A stretch of DNA of 64,000 nucleotides from Paramecium sonneborni (GCA_905182985.1 CAJJDN010000081.1:96803-160802), one strand, 5' to 3'; shown: positions 1-14,750, counted from the stretch's first letter. Notes: generated by a model not told the origin, from the sequence alone. Made by a program: numbers and translations.

Positions 1-1386
<1,386 letters not shown>

Positions 1387-1410
1387 AAGTTATTATAATT
1401 AATTAAATTT
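1387..1410. promoter_or_regulatory. 24-bp divergent intergenic region (bidirectional promoter candidate)
   Basis: Only 24 AT-only or nearly AT-only bases separate the start codons of two divergent genes. Any core promoter and both 5' UTRs must fit here or extend into the opposing coding sequence. The first 12 coding bases on each side are almost identical (ATGGG, then A or C, then ACTTGC), so the block is flanked by an inverted repeat. No sequence motif beyond AT-richness was recognised. Confidence 0.5.
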
Positions 1411-2084
1411 ATGGGAACTTGCACTCAAACCAATAACAAAGTTCTACATTCAGAAAAAAGCTTGCAAAAATTGATTTTGTACTTTTACAATACACCTATG
1501 TATTCACATCCAGACATTGATTGTCTTATTAATACAAAATTGGATTCTTGCAAAATAACGCAAAGAGGACTAACCAAAACCTTAATCGAAGAAATTGTGC
1601 TATTTCTTAATTCTTGCAAAATCCTAACTCCTGAATAAGATCAACTCCTCAATCATTTTAACTATGTTTACCAATAATCTATAAAGAAATTTAATCAATT
1701 TGGAACTCTTCTGGGCAAAATTATATTAATTGTATTATTTTTAATATCAATGAGACTTCTATAGAAGTGTTACTATGTTTTAAGTCTCTCGAAAATGAAG
1801 ATTTAACTCCTGTTGATGTTTGGTGGGTTTAAGAACATTTTCTAATCAGATACCGATTATTGAATGAATAGTATAGTGTAGAATATGATTATTTCTTGGA
1901 TACACATTTTTTGATTAAGTTTCTCTACTTTCTCAAAGAATGTGTAAGAATTGAATTAAAAAAGTACAATCTTGAATTAAATCATTTTTAAATCTCTATT
2001 AGACATGACTAATCAGATATTTAACATACAGCTAGAACTGTAGATAGTTCAAGATCGTAGTAAAAAAGATTAGAAACTATTTGA
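1411..2084 (+). CDS. Unknown protein with N-terminal MGTC acylation-type motif
   Basis: Not recognised. It starts MGTCTQTNN, a probable N-myristoylation signal with adjacent Cys, like the divergent kinase beside it. The remaining protein is helix-prone and rich in Leu, Asn and Lys, ending near residues SSRSQQKRLETI. The first frame is open to a TGA at 1860; removing a 23-nt intron at 1827-1849 (GTTTAA...ATCAG) joins it to the downstream frame and gives 216 residues. The bases between about 1700 and 1827 look more coding-like in the downstream frame (Glu/Asp/Asn-rich), so a base indel upstream is an alternative explanation. Exon structure there is uncertain; existence of a gene is likely. Confidence 0.55.
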
Positions 2085-2553
2085 AATTAATTATGTCAAT
2101 TTATTAATTTTACAAATATCTTCATTTTTAATATTTTTATTATATTTCTATTGTTATTTATTATTTTATATTGTATATAAATGACAGTAAAAAGGTAATT
2201 CATCCTATATTTTAAATAGATCAAATTTTATTTTTCTTATAAAGTGAAAAGTATTTAAAATTTTCTATTATTTTAATTGAGTATTTTGGTCTTTTCCTTT
2301 TTATTAATATTATAAAAAAATTGCAATTTTATAAATAAAGAACTTTATTATGAATAATGAATAATTTTCTAGATTAAAAACACTGTGATTATGATCAACA
2401 AATTTTATAAAGATTTAAAAATAAAATATATAAACTTAAATATATGATTTTAGAAAGAAATGTAAGATTTGGAATGGATAAAAGAGATATAAAATACATA
2501 ATTATGATATATATATATCTATTTTATTAATTTTTATTTAAATTAAAAAATTA
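2085..2553. other. AT-rich intergenic stretch
   Basis: About 470 bases of very AT-rich sequence with short A/T runs and frequent TGA codons in all frames. No coding signal, repeat or structured RNA was seen. It separates the unknown gene from the SRPK gene and presumably holds the latter's promoter. Confidence 0.6.
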
Positions 2554-4769
<2,216 letters not shown>

Positions 4770-4828
4770 ATTATTGTACATGTTAAGTATGTAATATTCT
4801 TGAATGATTTTATAATGTAATGGTTATT

Positions 4829-5689
4829 TCATTGATTGTGATGACCTTCGAATGCTCTGATATTATGGGCAGTATTAATCACAAAATTAGATGTGTCAAT
4901 CACATAACCTTTTGTTGCTGCTTCAAATAATTCAGGATGATGAACTATTCCTTCCTATTTGAAATTTATTATTGAAATACTTTCATGAAATAAATAACTT
5001 CATCTTAAACTGTTGTACCTAATTCTTAGATATGATCAAGTTGACATGCTAATTCATACTTTAATTATCCCTCTTCTGTTAAAAAGTCTGCATTATCACG
5101 ATCATCAAATTATGTTAAATCAGATGTTAATGGATGGAATTAATAGGTTTCTACCCAATAAGTGTTTTTGTCATTAGCAAGAGTATTAGTTTCAATCTTT
5201 AATACTTTACCACCTCTAAGTAAAGAGAGTCTTTGTATTTTATATTACAATGATCTCCAATACCTATGAAAAATGGAAATATTCAATACCACATTCTTGG
5301 AATCCACAAAAATGAAGGCGCATAAATAAAAAGATTATTCCAATACCATGCAATGTCTAATGGGTTTTTAAACCAAAGATAAATGGACAATGGAATGGCT
5401 GTCTCATAAAGTACATATGGATATTTAAGGAAAATAGTAAGATGCTTATGAGGATCACAAGAGTAACTAATTATTACTAACTTAGTTACAGTAACACTTC
5501 TCCAATTCTATCAAACTCTATTGTATAAGTTGGTTTGTAAATTCGATCAGTTTTCACAACATAAGAGGATTCATCATTCATAACTTAAGCTTTATGAGCC
5601 ACTGTAGCATTGTGGAAATTTTTAATGTGGTTGAGTTGATAGAGATTCTTCAAGCCCAACCTTAAAGTGTTTATTGATCTGGTGAGCAT
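4829..5689 (-). CDS. Predicted mitochondrial membrane protein, unknown function
   Basis: 261 residues after removing introns of 23, 26 and 26 nt. The N-terminus MLTRSINTLRLGLKNL is basic, hydroxylated and free of acidic residues, as in mitochondrial presequences. The middle (about residues 75-130) is aromatic and hydrophobic with many Trp and Tyr, compatible with one or two membrane helices. The C-terminal half is soluble and ends HHNQ. I do not recognise the family; a ciliate-specific respiratory-chain or ATP-synthase subunit would fit such a sequence but this is only inference. It is divergent from the E2-type gene, with 21 bp between start codons. Confidence 0.72.
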
Positions 5690-5710
5690 TAATTAAAGAT
5701 ATTATTAATT
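5690..5710. promoter_or_regulatory. 21-bp divergent intergenic region
   Basis: The start codons of the mitochondrial-type gene (minus) and the E2-type gene (plus) are only 21 bp apart, all A/T except for a single G. This is the second of four such ultra-short divergent spacers in the window. Confidence 0.5.
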
Positions 5711-6220
5711 ATGTTTAAGTTTAGTGATAAGAGGATGGAATATGAAGAATAAATGCTTGAAGAAAATTCAGATGATCTCCCTCCTAATGTTAAGTATCAA
5801 AAAGTTGATAGATATAACTACATTGTTTAAATCAAAGGTGAAAAAGGCAGTGTGCATGAGAGTAGAATATAAAATCCAATTTAGATGCTTATATTATTGC
5901 AGATGTTAGTTTAAATGGTTTCCCAGTTGAGGCTCCAACTGTCAACTTTCGCAATAATTTTCAACATGTGAATATATTTCCTATGGGCAAACTATGTTTG
6001 TATATAACAAACAAAGAAACTTGGATCTCTAGTACTAGTTTAATAGATGTCTTTTCAGGAATCAATTAAGTGATTCATCAGTATTGAATAGAATAATATA
6101 TATATTAGTCCCACTTTCAATGATCCTGCAAATAGCACTTATCAAGATCCAGTTGTTTATGAAAGGGATATGAAAGTTTAAGCTAATAAATTTAGAGATG
6201 AGAGATATAAAATAATATGA
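5711..6220 (+). CDS. Ubiquitin-conjugating enzyme-like (E2/UBC fold) protein
   Basis: 152 residues after removing introns of 23 nt (near 5863-5885) and 28 nt (near 6083-6110). The UBC fold is suggested by the succession GFPVEAPTVNF (like the YPFKPP..V.F strand), GKLCLYI (like the active-site GxxCLxIL), a Trp and ISSTSL helix, then HPTFNDPAN (like PNPDDPLN), and a C-terminal helix. The HPN motif that normally precedes the catalytic Cys is degenerate (QHVN). The N-terminal acidic linker and LPP are reminiscent of the UBE2M/UBE2F NEDD8-conjugating group, but assignment to a subgroup is tentative. Its 3' end is repeated after the assembly gap. Confidence 0.78.
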
Positions 6221-6601
6221 AATTAAATCGTTTTTGAGATGTGTCGTTTTTTAGTTAATAAATAAATGAAAGGAATCATTGCTATCATTCTTGCATTGGC
6301 TGTGGTCTCAAATGCCACAAGCACAAAAGATTAAATCTTGGCTTTGCTTTAGACAGGAACAAAGGCCAGTGATGCCATTGATACAGTCTTTGGATTGCTT
6401 AATGATTTAAAGTAATCAAACATCGATGCTCAATTTGCAGCAGACCAAAAAAACGAAACAGATGAATGGGTTGGTGCTTAAACTATAGAATAATTCAGTA
6501 AAATAAAAGCTTTGAACCAGAAATTGTTCCAATAAGCTGTAGAAAACAGAGTTGAGTATGAAAACGTACTTTAATAAACCAAAAACTATTTGGCATGGAA
6601 T
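6006..6601 (+). repeat. 596-bp exact direct repeat, copy 1 (partner 7299-7894)
   Basis: This block recurs at an offset of 1293 bases without a difference that I could see. Copy 1 ends exactly at the first N of the gap. It covers the last E2-type exons, the intergenic space and the first about 112 codons of the matrix protein. The geometry suggests a scaffold in which two overlapping contig ends were joined by an estimated gap rather than merged, although a recent tandem duplication cannot be excluded. Confidence 0.9.
6266..6601 (+). CDS. Trichocyst matrix protein, 5' fragment running into the gap
   Basis: Identical over its visible length to the first 112 codons of the complete gene at 7559-8659: signal peptide MKGIIAIILALAVVSNA followed by a coiled-coil-forming mature region. 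It stops at the run of N. If the repeat is an assembly artefact this is the same gene counted twice; if real, it is a second matrix-protein gene whose 3' part lies in the gap. Confidence 0.6.
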
Positions 6602-7262
6602 NNNNNNNNNNNNNNNNNNNNNNNNNNNNNNNNNNNNNNNNNNNNNNNNNNNNNNNNNNNNNNNNNNNNNNNNNNNNNNNNNNNNNNNNNNNNNNNNNNN
6701 NNNNNNNNNNNNNNNNNNNNNNNNNNNNNNNNNNNNNNNNNNNNNNNNNNNNNNNNNNNNNNNNNNNNNNNNNNNNNNNNNNNNNNNNNNNNNNNNNNNN
6801 NNNNNNNNNNNNNNNNNNNNNNNNNNNNNNNNNNNNNNNNNNNNNNNNNNNNNNNNNNNNNNNNNNNNNNNNNNNNNNNNNNNNNNNNNNNNNNNNNNNN
6901 NNNNNNNNNNNNNNNNNNNNNNNNNNNNNNNNNNNNNNNNNNNNNNNNNNNNNNNNNNNNNNNNNNNNNNNNNNNNNNNNNNNNNNNNNNNNNNNNNNNN
7001 NNNNNNNNNNNNNNNNNNNNNNNNNNNNNNNNNNNNNNNNNNNNNNNNNNNNNNNNNNNNNNNNNNNNNNNNNNNNNNNNNNNNNNNNNNNNNNNNNNNN
7101 NNNNNNNNNNNNNNNNNNNNNNNNNNNNNNNNNNNNNNNNNNNNNNNNNNNNNNNNNNNNNNNNNNNNNNNNNNNNNNNNNNNNNNNNNNNNNNNNNNNN
7201 NNNNNNNNNNNNNNNNNNNNNNNNNNNNNNNNNNNNNNNNNNNNNNNNNNNNNNNNNNNNNN
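6602..7262. other. Assembly gap of 661 N
   Basis: Unknown sequence. Both flanks carry the same 596 bases, so the true distance may be zero or negative. Confidence 0.99.
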
Positions 7263-7513
7263 TATAAATATAATAAATACAGAAATCTATTTATACTTAA
7301 CAAACAAAGAAACTTGGATCTCTAGTACTAGTTTAATAGATGTCTTTTCAGGAATCAATTAAGTGATTCATCAGTATTGAATAGAATAATATATATATTA
7401 GTCCCACTTTCAATGATCCTGCAAATAGCACTTATCAAGATCCAGTTGTTTATGAAAGGGATATGAAAGTTTAAGCTAATAAATTTAGAGATGAGAGATA
7501 TAAAATAATATGA
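7263..7513 (+). pseudogene. 3' fragment of an E2-type gene, second copy, with divergent 5' end
   Basis: From 7299 on it equals the last exons of the 5711-6220 gene, including the 28-nt intron and stop. The 36 bases before that are only loosely similar. Read in frame they give INTEIYLYLTNKETW where the first copy has FPMGKLCLYITNKETW, so the putative catalytic Cys is replaced by Tyr and two residues are missing. A sharp step from low to perfect identity suggests a chimeric contig end or a recombination point between paralogues. The 5' part, if any, is hidden by the gap. Confidence 0.55.
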
Positions 7514-7894
7514 AATTAAATCGTTTTTGAGATGTGTCGTTTTTTAGTTAATAAATAAATGAAAGGAATCATTGCTATCATTCTTGCATTGGCTGTGGTC
7601 TCAAATGCCACAAGCACAAAAGATTAAATCTTGGCTTTGCTTTAGACAGGAACAAAGGCCAGTGATGCCATTGATACAGTCTTTGGATTGCTTAATGATT
7701 TAAAGTAATCAAACATCGATGCTCAATTTGCAGCAGACCAAAAAAACGAAACAGATGAATGGGTTGGTGCTTAAACTATAGAATAATTCAGTAAAATAAA
7801 AGCTTTGAACCAGAAATTGTTCCAATAAGCTGTAGAAAACAGAGTTGAGTATGAAAACGTACTTTAATAAACCAAAAACTATTTGGCATGGAAT
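7299..7894 (+). repeat. 596-bp exact direct repeat, copy 2 (partner 6006-6601)
   Basis: Second copy of the repeat flanking the gap; sequence continues beyond 7894 into the rest of the trichocyst matrix protein gene, which copy 1 lacks. Confidence 0.9.
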
Positions 7895-8659
7895 GAAGCT
7901 AGAAGAGACACAATAGCTGCTAAAATAGAAACCTTATCAGACAACCAATGCTTCTCTAACTAATTGTTTGTTAAATCCATAAAACACAATTAAGAAGCTT
8001 TGGAAGTGATTAGACTTCTTAAATAAGATGTTGCTGGATACATCGTGAATGGAGATTCTTTTGAATTCACATAAGTCTAAGCTTAATCAGTAGCTGAGAA
8101 ATTGAAACAATATAGCAACTTATTCTAAGAACATTAAATCAAATCATTCTTGGCACTCGCTTAAGAAGAATAAGTATCTATATATATAATATAATAAATT
8201 AGGCATCAGAATCATCTGGACATGGATAAACATTAGCTGAAAGAGTTTTGGGTGTTTTGGAAGGTTTAGAAACTGAATTAGAAGCCTCATTAGAAAATTT
8301 GAAATAAAATGAAATTAATGCTTCATGGGAATTAGCAGGTTGGGTATCATTATCTGAAGCTGAAATTGCTTCATTAGAAGTTGAATATGAAAGAAAATAA
8401 GTATTTGCTGATAGAACTGCCACTGTAATATTTATAATCTTAATATGTTTAGTAAATCTAAGCTTCATTTGCTCAATAAGCCAAATCAAAGATTATCTTA
8501 TAAGAATCATAAGATGCTTTAGATTAAGCTTAAGCTGATTTAGAAGCCAAGAGAGCTGATTATGCTGAAGCCAAAGCCAAGAGACAAGAAGAGAATGCCA
8601 TCTTGGATGAAGTAATCATCATGTTCAAGAAATAAGTTGCCTCATGGTCTGGAAGATGA
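7559..8659 (+). CDS. Trichocyst matrix protein (TMP family), complete
   Basis: Secreted structural protein that crystallises inside trichocysts, the dense-core secretory organelles of Paramecium. 347 residues after removing introns of 29 nt (8174-8202) and 28 nt. Signal peptide MKGIIAIILALAVVSNA, then two long helical blocks rich in Glu, Lys, Gln and Ala with few Cys (for example near QCFSN), as in the family's heptad-rich mature polypeptides. Two halves separated by a Ser/Gly-rich linker (ASESSGHGQ) could mark the proteolytic maturation site of the precursor; this is inference. A second family member lies at 20981-22138. Confidence 0.85.
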
Positions 8660-8698
8660 TATTCTTTTTAAAAACAAAATTAGTCAATCATAAAAACA

Positions 8699-10131
8699 TC
8701 ACTAATATTATAGTTCTTAATTCTTTTAAGTTTTAGTAAGAGTAGGTTTCTATAATTATTTACTCTGTTCATTAAAGATGTTTTAATAAACAACATCATC
8801 TTCATCATCATCTTCCATATAATCATCTCCTCCTTCATACATAATTGTCTCAGGATTTGTAAACCTATTTATTGATTTATTTAATCTATATTTTACATGT
8901 GATTTATTGGATTGTATGTTATTACTTAATCACTATCTTCTTCACTATCCTAATATCTTTGTTAATGAGATGTTTTCTGTATCAATTTCTCCCAACCTTA
9001 ATTTAAAGAACTCAACAACTTCTCTTTAGAAGATAACTTATTCTCTCCTTAACTCTCTTTTACTACCCCACTAGGAATACTCTCCTTTGTATCTATATCT
9101 ATTGCTAATTTCTTTGGCTATTATTATAATAATTAATCTTATTATGCCTTTTTTTATATTGAACTATTCGATAATGATGATGAAGAACCAGAAAGAATGT
9201 CTAATTACTTTTATTTCACTTCTTAAACATTTATCTACTATTACTTTTATGATCCTATTGGTTTTAATAAATCTTCCATTATTCTCTATTTATCTTCTTT
9301 ACTTATTTACTAATTTGATTGCTTCTTCATCATCATTTCTTTCTCCTCTGCATATAAATCCTATAATGGTTAATGCATCGGTTATTAATTCTAATAATGT
9401 GAGTTTATTTATGCCATATTCCAATCAACATATTGCTACTCTATTTATGATTTCCTATTCTATAGCATCTTCTCATATTCCTAAATCGCTTACTTATCTA
9501 AATCCTTTCTTGAAATACAAAAATTATCAAAAAATTATAATTCCACCTCATTTTATTAAGATTCTAATTATTTTATTTATTCATCACTAAAATTTACTGA
9601 TAGTAATTTTCGCAAAAATTAATTTTATGTTTCCAATTCAATTTATTATGCCTATATTTCTTACCATTATTGTTCCTCCTATATTGTATGTTCCTCTATA
9701 ATCTTAATCATTTAATTATATTTTTCTCTTATCTATTATATACATTCATTTTTCTTTGCAATTTCAGCATCCTTAATTCTTAATTTCAATTATAAATGTT
9801 CAATACTATTTAAGTGATCTTGACATGTTTATTATTTCAGTTTCTTAATCATTTTTGCCATCTTCTTTATTAAATGCATACATTCCTTATTATTTTCATA
9901 TAAAATCTTATTATCTTAACAAAATTAATCAATTTTCTCTTTCTACTATTCAATCATCATAATGTCAGAAGGCCTTATTGGAAGTGTACCAATCTCTTTA
10001 GACTTTCTTTACTCTTATTTCTTTGTTATATAAACAGCTCTTCTTTATTTAGGTATCTGTCTCGAAGTAGTAGAATCATCGTATTTAATAGATTCCTCAG
10101 TAATTTATGCTTTTGAATTTTATTTATCCAT
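8699..10131 (-). CDS. Coiled-coil, Gln-rich protein of unknown function
   Basis: 466 residues, one 32-nt intron near the 3' end. Residues about 60-190 are a strongly heptad-like, Lys/Glu/Gln-rich coiled coil; a second Met/Gln-rich coil follows, then a Ser-rich low-complexity part and a very acidic segment (GGDDYMEDDDEDDVV) before the C-terminus. No catalytic motif. The start MDKQNSKAQ is the first Met from which the whole frame is open. It converges with the matrix-protein gene, with 39 bp between stops. The plus-strand open frame at 9087-9590 is its hydrophobic antisense shadow. Confidence 0.75.
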
Positions 10132-10315
10132 TTCCTATTATCTATCTATTTTTTAAGATGGTATGGCTGCTGATTCACATTATTTCACCTATTGAAGCTA
10201 TATGAAAAATTGCTTAATGAGTTCATATTTTTAAATAAAGGTAGGTTGTTGAGGGTATTCGAATAACATTATTCAATTTAAAATTTAATTAATTAATACA
10301 TAAAATTAGACACAA

Positions 10316-10829
10316 TCAATTTTTTTGTAATTATAAAGCATATAACTACATTCCCTATGAATCTGTGTATATTTTTTATGTATTCAAATCAGCATCTTAG
10401 TAAGTACAAGATTCATTTTAACAAAAGTGACAATTTGGCCTTTAAAACTCAAAGGCACAAATATGGCATATGTAATTTGCACAACAAGATGATGACAAAA
10501 TGACTAAAATTGTTGATATACCATTATATACAATTAAAATATCTAAAACATATTGGACATGAAAATAGTGTTATTTTTGTTAGAGTCTCACTAAACATCA
10601 AATCCTTAGGAGGATGCAATGTCTTAATCTTTTTAGCCTTATCTTGATAAAAACCATCCAACAATTACATTGAATATAATTTGGGATCCTTTTTATTCGA
10701 TTTCAAATATTCAATTATTGTAGTTGTTATAATATATGTGTTGAGTGTTGTTTTAGGTTCTTAGATGTCATTTGAAGTTCCACAACAAAAATACTTTTAA
10801 AAAAAAGAAACCTTTCTGTTCTTAGCCAT
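10316..10829 (-). CDS. Sip5-like RING-type zinc-binding protein
   Basis: 161 residues, one 28-nt intron. After a basic N-terminus, residues about 85-130 show the pattern CPICFRYF...SSCCANYICHIC...CHFC, followed by ESCTY. This Cys spacing, with the CC pair and IC..C, is that of the Sip5/DA2 family of RING-like proteins, where the zinc finger is thought to support ubiquitin-ligase-type functions. The call rests on this motif only; the rest is not conserved to my eye. It is divergent from the FolD gene with 21 bp between the start codons. Confidence 0.72.
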
Positions 10830-10850
10830 TAGGTAATAAAAAAATAAAAA
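10830..10850. promoter_or_regulatory. 21-bp divergent intergenic region
   Basis: Separates the start codons of the Sip5-like gene (minus) and the FolD gene (plus). A/T except two G. Third of the four ultra-short divergent spacers. Confidence 0.5.
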
Positions 10851-11742
10851 ATGATTTTTAATGGTAATCAATTGGCCAATTCAATTTTGTAAACACTTCG
10901 TATAACATCAAAAATAAAGCCAAAATTAGGAATCTGTTTAGTTGGAGATTCACCTGCATCAAAATCTTATGTGAATCGAAAATTAAAAGCATGTTAGGAA
11001 ATAAATGTTGATGCAGAAGTATTTCATTTTGAAGAGAATGTTGAATAAGATTAATTGATTAAACACATCTAATAAATGCATCATGATGGCATATTAGTGT
11101 AAGTATTTTAAATAATTAAAATTTTGATAGTTGCCATTACCATTACATCTGAATAAGTTGGACATCATACATTCAATTCCTTATGAAAAAGATGTGGATT
11201 GTTTGCATATGCATAATTTATAAAGAATTTTAGTTTACGGTGAATTATGTGAGATGCTACCATGTACTCCAGCAGCAGTATTATAGATTTTAGATTATTA
11301 TGATGTAAATGTGATTGGAAAAAGAGTAACAATGATAGGTCGAAGTTTTTTGGTTGGATTGCCTTTATCATTGCTTTTATAAAAAAGGAATGCTACTGTA
11401 ACTGTATGCCATAGAGAAACATAAGATTTAGATGAATAGATAATGAATGCAGATATTGTGATTAGTGCTGCTGGATAACCAAAACTTGTAAGAAATGTGA
11501 AATAAGGAGCTATTGTGATTGATGTTGGTATATCCTAAGGTGAAAAGAGAGGAAAGATAGTAGGAGATGTAGATTTTGATAATGTTAAAAATTAAGCATC
11601 AATCATTACTCCAGTTCCAGGTGGAGTGGGTCCAATGACAGTTTGTATGTTGATGAGAAATCTCTGTAATATTTGGAAGAAGAAGTAAGGTTAGCCTGTT
11701 TATATCAATCCAAAATTGAGTGAAGCATATTTGAATGATTGA
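10851..11742 (+). CDS. folD: Methylenetetrahydrofolate dehydrogenase/cyclohydrolase
   Basis: 287 residues, usual size for bifunctional FolD. It interconverts methylene-, methenyl- and formyl-tetrahydrofolate with NAD(P). Family landmarks: SYVNRKLKAC (the YxxxK catalytic Lys region), GILVQLPLP, YEKDVD, LPCTPAAV, the Rossmann loop GRSFLVGLPL (GRSxxVGxP), TVTVCHRET, ADIVISAAGQP and the signature PVPGGVGPMTVCML. One 28-nt intron splits the LVQ|LPLP stretch. All expected active-site elements are present. The next gene begins only 11 bp after the stop. Confidence 0.96.
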
Positions 11743-11753
11743 TTAAAATTAAT

Positions 11754-13504
11754 ATGAGTAAAAATGATAAAAATCAAAAGTTGACTGCATATGAAAGTTA
11801 TAAGAAAATAGAATCTGAAATAAAATTTCAAACTAATCTGCTAGAGAAATCAAATCCAACAATAAAATGTCCAATACATTAATTCAATTATTCAAAAAGT
11901 TGTAGGTAGTATCAAATTTGAATAATTAGATAATGCAAGAAAATTGTGGTTGAAGAAGTACCAACATATTAAGAAAAATCAATCAATATGGATAAATACC
12001 ATTATGATGTTGGGGATAGAGGAGACAATATAATTCCAATGTATTTATTAAAATCTAAAAATAAAAGTCGAGGAGAAAATGCAATCAGCAATATGAATTC
12101 ATTAGTTCGATAAAACATTCTTACATGTCCATATTATAAAGAATTATTACAGATACGAGATATTAATGATATTATAGCAGAGACAGATAAGATTGTCACA
12201 TCTGTAGGTACTTGGGCTGGACCAGGAGTACCCTCATCATTCTTTTGTATTTTACATAAATTGATGAGTATGAATATAAATGGTAAGATTATATTGAATA
12301 TTTATTTAGTCAAATAATTACAATTTTTATGTGATTGGAAATTGAATCCATATGTACGATGTTTAGGATTATTGTATTTGAGATATGCTTTAGATCCAAA
12401 TTTCTTATGGGGATGGATGAGAAGGTTTATTTTAGATGAATAAGGTAATCAACACTAATTAATACATTTTTAGAATTTAAACCTGCTAAAGATGAAACAA
12501 TTACTATTGGTGATTATTGTGAAAGATTACTTACGGATTTAAATTATTATAATACTCGATTACCACGTATTCCTTAATAAATTGATACAATAATATAAGC
12601 TAAAATATTGTTATCTTAAGAAAAAAGATAAAGAAGAAATATTAATCAAAGAATTATGCCACTCCTATAAACAGGTGTATCTGTAAGAGCAATCTCACAA
12701 AAAGATGATGAATGGCATGTAGGAAAAATAGAATCTGTTGATGGAACCTATCTTATCATATAATTTGAAGAAGATAAAGAAAGAATTAGTTTAGGAGAAA
12801 TTGAATTCATTCCTAAAAATGACGAATAAAGATTATATATTGCTTAAATGATTACAGAAGGAATGTAAGAAGGATAAATCTAATTACCTTAGGAAGTCAT
12901 TTCATTAAAATCACCTTCCAAATCTAAATCTAAATCTAAATCTAAAAAAAAAAGAAGATCAAACTCTAGTAGTAATCAAAGTAGTAGTACTAGTAGAAGC
13001 AAAAGTAGACGTAAAAGTCATAAAAAAAAGAAAAATAAGCATAAATCATAAAAAGAACACAAAAAGAAAAAAGATAAAAAAAAGGATAAAGCAAAAGAAA
13101 AAGAAAAAGAAAAACAAAATAAAAAAAAAGAAAGATAAAAATCTAATAGTCCAGAATTAGGTCAATATGAAACTAATAAAGAGAGATAAGAAAGATTAGA
13201 AAAAGAAATTAGAAGAAAATAAATGGATAAGGCTGTTGCACATTCTAAATAAGATGTTGCTAAAATACCTGCTTCATATAAAACTTCTTTGGCTGCAGCA
13301 TTACCAACTTCAACAAAACCAGTTAGATAGAATAGTCCATCTCCTATTAAAAAAAAAGAATAATTTATTGAATTAGGTATCTCGGAGTCGAATAATACAA
13401 AATTTGAAAAAGAATCAAAAAATGATGTAATATTTTATAATAATTAGCTAAATAATCCATTTTTAAAAGAATTAATTAAAAAATATGGTGACGATAATGT
13501 TTGA
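11754..13504 (+). CDS. PRP38-family pre-mRNA splicing factor with RS-like tail
   Basis: 556 residues after removing introns of 24, 27 and 29 nt. The PRP38 domain is recognised from MNSLVRQNILTCPYYKELL, the TWAGPGVPSSFFCILHKLM stretch, YVRCLGLLYLRYALDP, LWGWMRRFILDE and TIGDYCERLL, ending with RLPRIP. PRP38 is needed for spliceosome activation. Upstream, residues about 35-65 hold a CPIH...SCRQC cluster that may bind zinc and is not part of the standard domain. The C-terminal half is Ser/Arg/Lys-rich (SKSKSKSKSKKKRRS) like PRP38B, a potential SRPK substrate. A further 21-nt intron near 13430 is possible but does not change the frame. Confidence 0.92.
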
Positions 13505-13699
13505 CTATATTTTATCAAATTTATTAGGTCTATTATTATTTTTAAATCAAATATTTTTCAAATATAATAATAATCTATTGTTATACCATCATTCTAGAAT
13601 AATCTCTAAAAGTTCAATTAAAAAGAATCTTCTAGAAACTCATAATAATTTCTTTCAAATCATACAATTAATTAATTAATTTAATACAATTATTAAATA
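13505..13699. other. AT-rich intergenic region
   Basis: 195 bases with no convincing coding content in any frame; presumably the promoter of the Fes1-type gene. Confidence 0.6.
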
Positions 13700-14716
13700 A
13701 TGGATTGGACTGGATTACTTGCTTGGTCAATTGATTAAAAGAAAGGAGAAAAATTTGATACTTCAATTAAACCTATGGATGAAGAAACTAAGAAATGGTT
13801 ATATGAAGCATTGTAAAGTTATTCTGTTGATGAATTTTAAATGATAAAAGATTTATTAGATAAAATAGCTAAACCAGAATTAGAAGATGAAGAACAATAA
13901 AGATTAGAATGGTTTGAATAATTGATGGAACTTTTAGATGCTTTAGATAGAGCAAATGATTTTTGTAAATTAGGTGGACTAAGGCTTATGTTCAACTATT
14001 TTCAAACAACTAAATTTGATTCTATTAAATTATCAACTTTAAAGATTATTCAGAATTGTAATTAAAACAATGCTTTTGTTTAAGAGTATTGTGGTGAAAA
14101 TAATTATCTTTAACTTTTACTCCAAATAGAAAAAATTAATAATCTAAAAGTAAAAGAACAACTTATTAGTGCTTTATCAAGTATAATAAGAGGAGAATGT
14201 TTAAAAAATAAAAGAAGGTTCATTGATATGAATGGATTATAAATTTTGTTAAATCATTTAGATTCAAATAGATGTATTGAAAAAATTGCTAATTTATTCA
14301 GGGATCTTTTATATTACGATGATCAATTACATAAAACATATCATGATTTATCAAAATTTTCAAACACTGCTGGATAATCAATAAAATAATAAGATAAAAA
14401 GAATTATAATTTAACAACTGATATTAATGATGAATTATTGAAATCTAATGAATTGCCTGAAAATTAAAAGTATTAAGGCATAGTCAAAAAAATATTGATA
14501 GATTTGAAATTCCTCAATTATTCAAATAAATTCATTTTTGATACCTCTATTAAAACATCTGATTTAAGAATATAATTCTTATCATGCTCAATAATATTAC
14601 TAAAAGTATAAGATGATTAAGAATTCAAAAAAATAATTAAAACTCATTTAGATAATCTAATAAAGGAATAAGACAAGGATGATGGAGAAATAAATTTATG
14701 TAAATAAATATTGTGA
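13700..14716 (+). CDS. Hsp70 nucleotide-exchange factor, Fes1/HspBP1 type
   Basis: Intronless, 338 residues. The N-terminus MDWTGLLAWSI followed by the LLDALDRANDFCKLGGL segment is the Fes1/HspBP1 signature; armadillo-type helices follow (LSTLKIIQNCNQNN, QLISALSSIIRGE, FIDMNGLQILLNHL). These cytosolic factors bind the Hsp70 nucleotide-binding domain and promote ADP release. The C-terminal 100 residues are poorly conserved and Lys/Asp-rich. The absence of introns over about 1 kb is unusual in this window. Confidence 0.87.
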
Positions 14717-14750
14717 TTTATATATTTTTATTAATTTTTGTAAATATATT

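Noticed and set aside
6416..7362. Several open frames crossing the run of N
   Set aside because: They are open only because N codons are not stops. No information lies inside the gap.
9087..9590. Plus-strand open frame of 167 codons, very hydrophobic
   Set aside because: Antisense to the Gln/Glu/Lys-rich coiled-coil gene 8699-10131. In this code the complement of Gln, Glu, Lys, Asn codons reads as Leu, Phe, Ile, so long hydrophobic shadows are expected.
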